From Luscinia megarhynchos (taxonomy: Eukaryota > Chordata > Aves > Passeriformes > Turdidae), in contig CM067568.1 of assembly GCA_034336665.1 (NCBI GenBank), positions 15,719,983 to 15,783,982 on the forward strand: a stretch of DNA of 64,000 bases, in the 5' to 3' direction. This document shows, in pieces, positions 47,856 to 59,400 of the stretch. Below the pieces are notes generated by a model. That model ran no database searches, was not told the origin of the DNA, and worked only from the letters and a program-made list of their open reading frames with translations. The translations under genes and the position numbers were made by a program. Position 1 is the stretch's first letter, and each line of letters opens with the position of its first letter.

Positions 47856-50800
47856 AGGTGGGTGGGGAGTCTTACAAAAGGGCACAGAAAGGCCTGGTGT
47901 ACCAGACATGGCATGGTGCAGGTGCCCCATGTTCTCCTTGCTTTGCCAGCAGCACCAGCTGGATCTCAGTCTGGCCCTACAGAATGTTTTGGGCTCTTTG
48001 TTGAGAAGCAGCATTATGAAATAATGTTATGGCACTTGTCATCCTTAACATGCCTGCCATGCCTTGGCACCGACTGTTTACAGCAGAGCATCCGGAGGCC
48101 AAGCAAAGATTCCCTTTTAAGGCAAAGAGCCACTATGAGAATCCCAAAGAAAAAGTTTCCCTGGCATGTAGGGTACATTCTTCTTTCCTCCTCCTCTTAA
48201 ATAAACTATTAGTAACTTTTAAAAACAGAACAAAAATGAAGAAGCAGGGCCAGAAATGCTGCCAAAGACGCTTTATGCTGCCCCCTTAGACCTGCACAGT
48301 AACCAATCCCTGGAGCTAACCCAGGGCAGGAGAGGGCAAGAATGAAGCTGAGGTCAGAGGGGTCTGTCAGAGACCTGTGGCAAGAGGAGATCAGAATGGA
48401 GACTGCCTTAGAAAGCTTAGTCTCCTCTTCCCTAGCCCTAGAGAAAAGCACTGTCCACAGCAGTCTGTGAACAATTGGGCTGAATGCTGCTCTGGAATTT
48501 GGACTTGCTTTCCAATACCTTGCACAGCTTCCTTTCCCATGCTGATGTTCTTTTCTTTCCCAATCCTGAATGTGCATGTGTACATCCAGGATTTGTGTTC
48601 TGGGTGTGCTGTCACGTGGCATTTCCAGCTGAAGACTTAGCAGTGATTTGGGTTAAAACAGGACACGAGATTGCAGAAAAACTTCCAGAGGTGCTAATCT
48701 TGTGCTGTTTTCAAGAAAGAGGGGAAATACAAACATCTTCCCTAGTGTTGTTCTCAAAGGAAGGGCAGCTCAACTGATGTTTGAAGGAAGCTGTTATTCC
48801 CCTTTTTGTGCATGCTGTACAAGTAAACAAAGACACTGCACTGAATTACCAAGAAGGGATTTAAGCTCTGGAGCCCTTCTAAGTTTCCAGTTCTTGCTCT
48901 TAACTGAGGAGAAAAGGCAGTGGGTAGGAAACTGGAAAGCCTTCAGGAGTTTGTTCCTGACCCGTAAGAACTGGCACAACCTGCTTCTTCATTGTTCCTG
49001 TCACTTGGACTCATAAATTTTAGCTCATAAAACTGTTTCCTTCCTGCTATGAATGGGTTCAGGACTCCCATGCTTACGCAGAATGTTTGTAACCAGAAAT
49101 TAACTGATAATTTCTTTCCAGTAAAGGGCCACATAAAAAGCCTATAAAGGTAAAAAGTGTGTCTGTGAGCAGCTGACCTGGTTACAAAGCTGTAGCCTTC
49201 TGTTCGTGGCTGGAATCACTGTGTTTTTCCTTTCACCAAAAGGAGTACATTAGAGGGAGAGACCTTGAATACTGGATTTTTTTTGCCTTTAGTGTGTTTA
49301 ACTCCCTCTTCTGTCCCACCCACATCCCCTTTGACTCCCTAGCCAAAGAAGGGAAGATGAGAGAAGCTAAAATGCAAACATCTAGTACACCTTTAATTTT
49401 GACTTCTAAACTCTTATTCACTGAAAGAATAAATACGGTGTTCATAAAGTTTGGCCTGAAGGTCACTGCTGCATTGTTGTCTTATTGCTTCTCTAATTTT
49501 CTCTTTTAAGAAGCTAAACCCCCATCCTTAGAGTGCCAAAAAAGTAGGTTTTGGTGGGAGTACTTCACTTCCTAACACTTTATGTAGTGGCATGTGCTTT
49601 AGAACACATTCCTTCAAAAAGAAAAAAAAAATTACAGGATGAAAAATTGAAGGCCCAGATACTTTGAGATATCAGATAGTTCAGTGTGTAGAGGTGTACT
49701 TGGAATATGGTGTTGCTGTTGCAGACAGTAATCTTTGTAGAAATTCTAGCTGGGAGTGCACCATTTAAACCCCAAATGTTTCCAGATTATGAACTATGCA
49801 AATTGTAAAGTACAAGCCAGATTACTTGAAAATAACCCCCAAACTCTTGAGTGTTGTTTTTAATATCATTTGGTAATATTTTTGTGGGTATCTGTGGTTT
49901 TGGTGTTCTTAAAGCAATTTTTTTCTTTTTCTATCATTTTTTGCATGCACTGCTGTGGACTGTGGGGCTGAACTCTCACCAGCACTAATGGAATATGTCA
50001 CAGCTGTATTGGCAACAGCTGAGACTTGCTCTCTTCTGAATTTGTGGGGATTGCTGGGATTATAGCAGTTAACCTTGTGTAAGGAATAGGGTCAGTTGCT
50101 AAAAAAAGCCCACAAAAACCCAACACATTAATCACAAAATACACGTCTTTGTCCTGTAAGGTTCATGATCCATAGTGATTTTCATCCTCACAGACTTGAG
50201 ATGGCTTGGGAGTTTTGAAGTTTGCAAACAGAGACAGATTTGCCATATGAGGCCTGTCAGACCTGTTCTGTAAATAGTCCAAAGGAAATTGGGGTGTTTG
50301 AGACTTGGTTGGAACCTGAAACTGGTACATGATCCAGAGGGCACAGAGTTGTGAGTTTTGCCTGCAGCTCTGGTCATCACCACTACCGGCTTTTAAAATA
50401 ACTTTCTTAACTTTCTAAAGTTACTTTTATTTCCATTTTAATATGTCAGACTAAAATAAGAAAACACACTTCCAGAAGAAAAAGTAAACAGCCATTCATC
50501 CCAAGGACAGTTGTTTTGTTGTGGAGGATGGGAGAGGGAGATCAAAGTATCATCAGTTCTCCTGGAAAAGATTTCAGTTTCAGATGCAATGTAAGAAACT
50601 GCACAGGTTACTGGAGACAGCAAGAAATTATTATAGCTGTGCTGATTGCCTCTGGAAAAAAAAAGAATCCTAAAATGGTAGAGATCATCTAAAATAGCAT
50701 GGTCAGTTTAGGGAAGTTTGGCATTTAATAAATCATTCATCTTCCCTCTGTGTGATCAGCCTGGGAATAAATCATGCATGACCAGAGCAATGGATGCCTG

Positions 50801-53222
50801 GTGCAATTCCAGAGTGATGTGGACTACATCAGGTTATGAAGCACATCCATGATGGGATGTGGAGACATTGAGTCTCTGGTCCTTCTTCAGCCAAATCAGA
50901 TTGCTTCCTATGTGCTTCTTTCCTAACAAACCATGTTGGTTTTCACTGAAGTACATCTTTAGCATTTGTACCATGAATCAACTTTGAACTTTACAGCCAG
51001 TTTCTGCTCTGAAATGGGAATAACACTTCCTCAAAATGGAGTTAAACCTAAACCTTGATGGTGCTTCGCAGATGCTCTGAAGTGCAGAGTTTTTTAAACC
51101 AAGGAACTGCTGAGCATCTGATCAAGAAGGAAATGAGAGAGAAAGATTAGAGGAGGATCTCTGTTAACTGGCATGGGATAAGAAAGCAAGCTGAGAAATT
51201 GGCAGTTTTATTTGACAAAGCAGTTAGACTAAGGAAAATGGTCATCAGTGGGCTGTCACTTGGTGGAGTGTCTTATACCTCTCTTTCTCCAATGAAATCC
51301 AGGTAAACCTGCAGCTGATGTGTTTTCTAGCTGCACACAAGGCTGAGTATGGCAGCCTGCTAGAAGCATTAGTGTTGTAAGGCTCCAGTTCGCTGAACTT
51401 TCTTCCAAGACTTCAGGGCGAGCGATCTCTCTTCTGCCATTTCCCACCACTTTTCCCTCTCTGAAATTTAATTTGGGTGTGACTTGGCCTGTGGCATCAC
51501 GTTCAATTGGGTGCCTAAAACCAGAGGCAGACCTAGCCTGGGAATTGTCTGAGGAAATAGTTTGTACTCTGGTTTGCCTCTCAGTAAAAACTGTGGAGTG
51601 CAGTCTTCTTGGATTCCCTGAAGATGTTTCTTTCCTTAATTAGTATGTAAGTACTGATAGACAGGACTTGTCTAAGCTATGGACAGACCACCTACTGCTA
51701 CTTCTGCAGCTGCTTGGGTGATACAATTGATGTGGAATGGAATGTTAAGATAAATTTAGTAGAGGTGTCTAATTTTGAAGAAAGGCTCATGTAAACTTGA
51801 ATCAGGACTTGAGGTGCCTATGGCTCTGTTTTGAAAATTCTGCTCTTTTTGTGGTCTTAGGTGACACTCAGTTATGTTTTCCAATAAACAGTCATTTACA
51901 GGTGATGAATTTTGGTGTTTCCTGAATAGAACAGTAAAACTCTACTGTTCTTGACTTTTTTTTTGTATTTGTGTACTTTAACCATAAAACAAAAAATTAA
52001 GGAAGGCATATTGAATGAGAAGAGCTCACAGTAAGGGGGTAATGGATGTTTCACTTTGTGCCTTTGGAGTTGAGTCCAGCTGATGTTTTCTTAACAGGTT
52101 TTTGAAACAGCAGTGAGCTTGGGTGTAGTGTTGAGCAGAGGAAAGGAAGCTTATTCCTAAACTTAGCACTGTTTAGTAATCCTGGTGATTGTGAATGAGT
52201 GAGCTTTGGTTTATCTGGAATATAGAAGTATTCTTGGTTGATTCTTGATCATGTGTAGTTGTATTTCTAAAATACAGGTTTTTTCATACTGCTGTATGCT
52301 CCAGCTTTGTAAGTTTAAAAAGACAATGCTTTACACTATGGGCTGGTATTGATAGCTCCCAACGTGCTGGTGTAAACAATTTTTGTGGTCTTGCTGTGGT
52401 CTCAGGAGCTGCAAAGTTTAGCAAGATGTTTGTGCTGCACATGACAATTTGACATTCAGGTTTCAGTGGCATGAATAAATTTTTTGGTAACAGTGATTTT
52501 GGGTATTTTTCAGGTTTTGTGATGATACCCAAGAGGTTCTTTTTAAACCAAGCCAAAGCTTTGGAAAAGGGCAGAGCATGGGATTCTTCAAGAAGCTTTG
52601 TTTGAAATGCTCCAGTTCCAGCACAAGGCAGTTGTGGAAAAACTTACACAATCTATTTAAAAGACTCAAAGTGGCTGCATGTACTGATCTAACAGAGAAT
52701 TGACATTTGTGTGAAAATGAGAGGCTTTGAATTTTATAAAAGGACAATGTAATTGTAATTTGCAGTAGCAAACTCATGAAAGATATTCAGTGTTGAATTT
52801 TGTTTATTCTCTTGAAACGGGGAAGAGATGCTGAAATGAGGATGAGGCACACCCCACCCATTCCCATGTGATGGAAGGCTTGCCTCAGTCTCATGTGTCC
52901 TGCTTCCTTCTGTGGTTTCCCTCCACAGCCTCTCACAGACTGTCTTTGACCTCTTTGTCTCTCTTCCCTCCTCCTTACAGAAGACTGCTCTTAGCTGATG
53001 TGGCACAGCCCTAACCTGGGGCCCTTGGTTTAATTATCCTGAGCTACAGCAAAGACAGAAACTCTATCCAAACTCTTTCTCACTGATAACTTTTTTCCCC
53101 CGAGTGTGGTTATTGTGGTTTGTCAAACCAGTGTCTGAAGCTGAAAGTATTTTCTGCATGACTGTTACTAGAACTATAATTTTCCTTAAAAAATCAACTT
53201 ATCCTTGAATGCCAGAATCCTG

Positions 53223-53233
53223 CCCCCCCCCCC
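53223..53233. repeat. Poly-C homopolymer
   Basis: Eleven consecutive C in an otherwise AT-rich part of intron 1. Such runs are prone to length error and polymorphism. Confidence 0.9.
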
Positions 53234-54158
53234 AGCCAAACTAAACCCAGAAACCACTAAATGTAGCAAATGCAAGGGTTTGAAGACAGAAATAGTCTGA
53301 CAAGGAAGAACTGTTATCTAACACCTCTGTATTAAGGGCCTTGCACTGAGGAACAACTGAATTCTCATCTCCTGAAACATCCCTTTGTGAAGCAGCTATG
53401 AGAATTAGTCTGATTCACTTCATTAAATAAACCTAAGGGACAAATCCTGCAGGCTCCATTTGGATTGGGATGCACTGCTGTGGAAAAAAGACATGGCAGG
53501 AAATGTGCAGGAGTACATCTCTTGTGCTGAGTTCATCCTCACAAATACTGGCTTCAGTTTATTTTCATTCTGTGTTTGTATTCCTTAGAAAGATGTTCTA
53601 TGTTGTGTTATTTAAAAATACGTCACAGGCATCCCCTCTTAAAACCATGAAGCCCACCTTTCTCATTAACATAGGAAAGAAGGTGTGACCACCTGTTCCC
53701 TGCCAGACACCTGCAGTGCTTTCTGCACATCTGTGTAAATACATCATCAGGCTATAAGTGTATGTAGTGCTGCTGTCACCAAGCTTTCCTTCATTTTCCT
53801 TCGTGGTGGCCTTTTTTGAAGAGCACTGAGACTTCAAACACCGTTCCAGGAAAGATGTGTGTCACATCCTCACAGCAGAAATTAAGCCTGCATTTATCTC
53901 AGACAGGAACACAGTTGGAAGATTATTTAAGTGTGTTAAGAGCCAAAATGTGAGGTCTGTTTCCTTTGGATGAGATCTCAATTAGTTTTGACAGCAAACT
54001 TAATGCAGTGATCTGCAAAGGTGGGCTTGTCTTGGCTTTGCAGATCCTTAGAAATCACTTTAATGAAGACAACTAGACATTAAAAAAGAACTGACATAAC
54101 TTCCTTGTTTTTACATTTTAATGGACAGTAAGTATTGCCCTGTGATTGTGTCTCACCA

Positions 54159-54187
54159 TTATATGATTATATATATATATTATATGA
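54159..54187. repeat. AT dinucleotide run with flanking duplicated sequence
   Basis: A (TA)n core flanked on both sides by ATTATATGATT. The words TGATTGTGTCT also occur on both sides (near 54142 and 54186), suggesting a small local duplication. Confidence 0.7.
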
Positions 54188-55027
54188 TTGTGTCTTCCAT
54201 CTCTGCTTAGGTGGATTTTTAAGTTGTAGGAACACATGGGTGTTTGACCACATAACCTAAAAGACCCAAGTGCTTGACCCATTGTTCTTCCTCTGAAGTC
54301 CTACTGAATCCCTGGTCCAGGGTTGGTCTGTTTAAAAACAAGTGAGAGGAAAACTGTAGTGATTGCAGCAAACTTTACAGGTGGGGGGTGAAAAGTCACA
54401 ATATGCCATGGAGATAAACATCTTCTATGGAATGTGGTTTCTGTGCTTTTATAAATCTGAATGGAAGGTTATTTCATAATGCACTGGATTTCCAAGGGTT
54501 TTCAGAAAAACATGAGCTCAGATCTTTCTGTCCCTGGAACTGAGAAAACAGGTGCTTTTGTAGCTTTTAGCTGGAGTCACAGATGTTCATTTGAGAGGGC
54601 TTCTGGTAGTGCTGGAGAGCAAGGAATGCTGTAGGTTTGAACAAGCAGCACCAGCTTTTCCAGCTATCTTCTTGGAGCAGCCAGATTTGCTGTTTGTCAG
54701 ACTCCCGTTCAGCAGGTGACTAGGAACTGTGTGATGCACCTGGTTGTTGGTGCTCATACAGGCTCCTTCAGGCACAGAGCTGTCCTGCTGCACCACTGTT
54801 CACAGGCCTGAGGAGAGACCAGTGCTCTGCTCTCCCAGGAGTTTGCAATCTCATCTGGCCAAAGGGAGGGGAGGTGGAGCTGCAAAATGAAGCTATGGAG
54901 AAAGGGATGCAGGAGGAGCAGTGTAACGGCAAATACAGGAGTTTGGATGAACCAGCTGCCTGCAGCCTTCTGTAGCTGTTCAACAGTAGAACTAACCCCA
55001 CTTCTCTCTTTTTTTAATCCTTTGCAG

Positions 55028-55188
55028 GAAGTCCAAGGGAAAGCCAAATGGTAAAAAGCCAGCACCGGAAGAGAAGAAACTTTACCTAGAGCCAGAATAC
55101 ACAAAATCCAGAATTACTGACTTCGAATTCAAGGAGCTAGTGATGTTACCACGGGAAATAGACCTCAATGAGTGGCTTGCCAGCAACA
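55028..55188 (+). CDS. MOB2: MOB2 second coding exon
   Basis: This 161-nt exon has a pyrimidine-rich acceptor (TTTAATCCTTTGCAG, ending 55027) and donor GTGAGT at 55189. It enters in phase 2 and leaves after one base of a Thr codon. It encodes residues 38-90 counted from the ATG at 36146. It begins KSKGKPNGKKPAPEEKK, a lysine-rich linker, and runs on through LYLEPEY, the ITDFEFKELV block and LPREIDLNEWLASN. These match vertebrate MOB2 almost residue for residue and differ from MOB1 and MOB3 paralogues in the KSKxKPNGKKP start. The conserved leucine/aspartate-rich stretch forms the start of the MOB core. All MOB2 isoforms should share this exon, because alternative first exons must splice to it in phase 2. 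Confidence 0.96.
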
Positions 55189-56384
55189 GTGAGTATTGTG
55201 CTCATCCAGCTCTGAGCTTGCTGTCCATCCTTGAGAGGCCATTCATTCACTCTTTTTGCTGTTTTCAGCTTAGAGAAGCACTCAGTGACTATTTATGCTT
55301 ACTGTGTAATGCATGTCATTATACCTTGAGTGGTAATTAAGCTGTCTCACGCACAGCCCAGCTGTGCTCAGCAGCATGAAAGCCTTGATGCATTTCCTCC
55401 TTCCAGCTCTCTCCCTGTGGCACTGGGGGCACTGCAGTTTTGGATGTTTGGAGAACCATCATGATTCCCATTGACTGCTTGCTAAACTGGCTAGTTCTGC
55501 ATGTTTCTTGACTCCAGCTACTCACTTTCCAGAAGCATTGTAAAAATGTAGTTTCTAAGGACCTGTATGTAAAGCAATTTATGCCTAAAGCTAGAAGTTG
55601 TTAAGTCTTTTGGTTAGATTTTTTTTCCTCCTCACTCCTTCTAAATTTTGGTGGATTTAAACAGTAGACAGGCTGAAATTCAGAGATGTGACCAACAACT
55701 GTGAAGTGCTGTACCTGTACTCTTCAGCCCTGATTAGCTGTACTTTCCTGGGCTTCTCCTGCCAGTCCTCAGCTGCATCTATGACCACTCTTGTTTATCT
55801 TTTCAACAGTGTGTGGTTGTAGCAAGAAACTACTTTGAACTGCACACTAGGGAAGTTTATAGAGGCTCATTAAGAAAAAGTGAGGTGCCCCATGAGAAGT
55901 ATTAAGAAGTTAAATTATCTCAGGAGATTTTGAAAAACTAGTAGTGTGCTAGGTTTCGTGCTGATTTTTGTTTTTACAAGGAGACGTGGTATGAAAACTA
56001 ATAGTGCTATTTTTTAGCCACTGTAGATTTTAAGTCTGACTTCAAAAGAACGTAGCAAATTGGTTGCCTTCAGCTTATAGCAGAGTATTCTATTGTAAAG
56101 ATGAGGCTGATGATGGAGACACTTTCCAGTCTTGCTGCTTTGTGAGTAATAAGAGCTAATGCATCATAGTGCTTTCATCTTAAATCAAAACAAGAGCTTT
56201 CATTCTGTGTACCTCTTTGTTTTGCAGTTCATCATTAGGCTCATTTAGCTAAATCATGTTTAAATTTGTATGCAAGCTCAAGACTGAGGTTGCTTCACTT
56301 GCTGTATTTAAATAATTGTCTGGAGGATAACCAGTATTTGAAAGTATTTTACTTCTGAATTTCTTTCCTTTGTTTATTTTTCAG
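55189..56384 (+). other. MOB2: MOB2 intron 2
   Basis: 1,196 bp with GTGAGT donor and TTTATTTTTCAG acceptor; a phase 1 intron splitting a Thr codon. Nothing else recognisable in it. Confidence 0.93.
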
Positions 56385-56478
56385 CAACAACTTTCTTTCA
56401 TCACATCAACTTACAGTATAGTACAATCTCAGAATTCTGTACAGGAGAGTCATGTCAGACCATGGCAGTGTGCAATAC
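56385..56478 (+). CDS. MOB2: MOB2 third coding exon, zinc-binding cysteine pair
   Basis: This 94-nt exon follows acceptor TTTATTTTTCAG and ends at donor GTAAGT (56479). The frame is restored from the split Thr codon A|CA. It encodes TTTFFHHINLQYSTISEF followed by CTGESC and QTMAVCNT, which is typical of MOB2. The two cysteines (codons at 56438 and 56453; residues 109 and 114 from the ATG at 36146) correspond to the Cys pair that, with two downstream histidines, holds the structural zinc ion of the MOB fold. Both are intact. Human MOB2 as I recall it has Thr where this sequence has Ser in the loop between the cysteines, a conservative change. Confidence 0.96.
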
Positions 56479-59400
56479 GTAAGTCAGTATTTTAATTTAT
56501 TACATGTGCAAGGTTTCCATGTCTTCAGAGTTGCCTGGGGGAGGATATTGGTGTTGGATGGCAGTGTTTTACAGCAGGTCTCTACTTGTTGAGAACGTGT
56601 CAGCTGTGCATCCTCTTCTCTCCCTTCAGCAGGGAAGTGTGGTGGAAATCTTTTTTGGTGGAGAACTACAAGGATGAGAATCTCTGAGTGCTCTGAGCTG
56701 GTTTTATAAGGTCAGATCAGAGAGGCAAATGACCCTGTGTGTGCTTGGGGGAGAGGGAAAGGAGGGTGCTAGGGAAACTTCCCTGTCTGACTATCCAGGA
56801 GCCACTATGGCAGTCATTGTGAGCTGGGACCAAGGCCCCTTCACAGCTACACACCCCACACACTCTCACACCAGCTTTTCCTACTGGCTTGATCCAGGTT
56901 TTCCATAGCAGAGTCTCGGATATCCAGATCCTTAAAATTAACTTGGTGCAGTAACTAAACCTCCAACAGCCCAATCTGGTGCCTCCACAGAGGGGCCCCA
57001 AACAAAGGAAACTCTGGTCTTTTTTACTCTCACAGTTGAAAAAGCCTGGGTGAGTGTTGGGGCTGTGAGCCCCTTCTGTGTCTCCGAGTGTCACCTGGCT
57101 GGGCCACAGGTCCCCATGTCCTTTGTTGTGCCCCTGCCACAGAGCTGAGCCCTGAGCCTGCAGTGCCGCTGCTCATGGAAATACCTGCATGGAGTGTGCT
57201 CCTCAGCAAGGACAGGGCAGGACTGTCCCTACTGGTTACAGTGCTGGGCTTCCAGAGAAGGCAGGGCAGGAGAAGTGAGTTGTGAAAATCTCAGAGGGCG
57301 TTTCTTGAGAGCCAGAGTGCTGACACAGCTCCAGGCTGCTGGTGGACAACCTCTAGCCTGACGTGAGCCACAGGTTCTCTGCCTGAGCCCCTGGGCACAG
57401 AGGACACAAGTGGCAGCTTTGCAAGAGTAAGGAAAACTTTTTGGTTTGGTGTTTTTCCATCTCTAGAACTTACTAAGGTTGACTAGCAGTTAGTCCTGAA
57501 AGAAAGCTTTGTAGTGTTACTGTACAGTGTGAATATAAGAAAAAGTTGCAATAAACTTCTGCTTCTGATGAGCACAATCCAACATGATGGAATATGAGAT
57601 CCAGTCAAGTATGAATAAGCCTGTTGTGTTTTGGTTTTTTTTCCCTCTAACATGTGTTGATAGTCCTTTTCTTTCCTCCTCTTGCGTTCCCTGGGTTTAA
57701 TTTACTTGAGCTGGATTTTAAAAGGGATGGCTGGGCAGTTAATGTCATTGTACATCAAACAACATCCCAGGGAATATGCAACAGAACCATAACTTTATAT
57801 TGTATCTCTGACAGTCATTACATCATTCGTAGAAGGAAAGCCTTGCTTAATGCACTGGGCTATCTTGTACACGCAAAATTAATATCAGGGGCTTTCTTTG
57901 AGAGCACTCAGAAGCATGCAAAGTGTATGGAGGGTATTTTTGCATGTAAAAGTTGCAATGATAACTGTCATTTAAAGGCCATGCTAGAGACTTTGAAACC
58001 AAGCTGAAAGAGAAAGGAATAAATCTCTGCTGGACCCAGATTTTATCAAAAGGAGACAGCATGTCTCTAAATAAGAAATGGTGAGCAGTAAGATGAGTAT
58101 TTTGTTGATTCTTGTTCCCAGGCTTGCTCATGTTTAAATTCCTGATGCAGCACTGGCTGTCCCAAGCACTGAGTTTAACTGTTTATCCACTTGGCTGGTG
58201 GGAAATGGTGGCTAAAAGGAGGTGGTGATGGGGAACCTGCATTAGTATTGCTCCATTCTGCTCTAGTGAGCCTTAAGCAAGAGCTCTCTGTAAGCACCTT
58301 GTGCTGCAGAATAAAGAGAGGAAATGCCTGTAGGCAACTGCAGCTGTAGCCTGTATTTTTAGTGGTAGGGAGTGATAGCAGAATGTTCCTATCCTTTGTT
58401 TTGGAAAAGTGAAAAATTGCGCCATTTGGGAATAACAGGAAGCATGTCTACACTTGGGTGAAGCACTTGAAACGGTTTGTGTGTAGCTAAATCATAACAA
58501 CCTGATTACTTTCCTGTACTTGGGATGGTGGCTGATTCACACTTGCAAACTGGAGGCTGCTTGCTTCTAGCAAGTGTGTGGGTCTGTGGAAAACCACTGA
58601 GGTGAGATCAGCTGCCAACACACCTCAGCATGGTTCAGCTTTGTGGGCCCCCTTCATAATTGCATTCTCCAAATCCTGATCTTTCTGGATTCAGTTCTGG
58701 ATTCTGATCTCAGTTGCTGATTAACCTGATGGACACTCCAGGCTTAGCCTTCTGTGGCCATGATCTGTTTGTTGCTGTCCTTTGGAATAAAAGCATCTGT
58801 CTGTATAAGATTGCCATAGAATTATAGTACCTTGGAATTAAGGTGCAGTTTGTCATTTTTTCCCATGCTGATTTCTTGGGTAGGTCCATATGAAAGTCTG
58901 CATTCTGTTCTACTTTTATATTTTCCCTGCTGAGTTCTTTTTGATACATTTTAGATCACAACATTCTGATCATACCTAAGAAAGGCTTTTTTTATTTATG
59001 GTTGAGATGTTCAAGTAACTATTGAGAACTGGTTGCTTGTCAAGTTACTTGACATTCAAATTACACTGCAACTACCCAGTCCTAAATTTAAAGTATTTGC
59101 TGGCACAATAAGCACTGGTTGCAGTTAAATATTTGAGGTAAGGTTTTAACATCTGAGAAGAGCTGCAGCCAACTGACAAACTGCAGACAGATGCAGCTTT
59201 CATCCCTCTGTCAGATACATGAGATAGCACAGCCATCTGCACGCAGCGAGGAGGAGAATTTCTGCTGACGGTCACTAGGAGACATCTGACCAAAACTTAG
59301 TCTCAGTGTAGAACAGATGGAAGCATTTGCTGGCAAGGTGGGATAATGCCAAGAGAAATACCATAATGGCTAGTTATCCTCAAACTTTAATGAGGGTGAA

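Larger units (their letters stand above)
47856..55027 (+). other. MOB2: MOB2 intron 1, last segment
   Basis: AT-rich intron from the CR1 copy to the acceptor at 55027. It carries an 11-C homopolymer at 53223-53233 and a short AT dinucleotide run at 54159-54187. Open frames at 47.8-48.8 kb (up to about 137 codons, both strands) overlap one another and look like chance. No gene is supported. Confidence 0.7.

Noticed and set aside
47145..48777. Dense cluster of open frames on both strands in intron 1
   Set aside because: Part overlaps the antisense CR1 and the rest is a GC-richer patch. Frames overlap on opposite strands with no family resemblance.
50640..50720. Words resembling a CR1 tail (AAATGGTAGAGATCATCTAAAATAG)
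   Set aside because: Only one short match and no further CR1 landmarks follow, so too weak to call.
58805..58850. CATAGAATTATAGTACCTTGGAATTAAGG, similar to a CR1 terminus
   Set aside because: Isolated match of about 30 bp without any CR1 body nearby.
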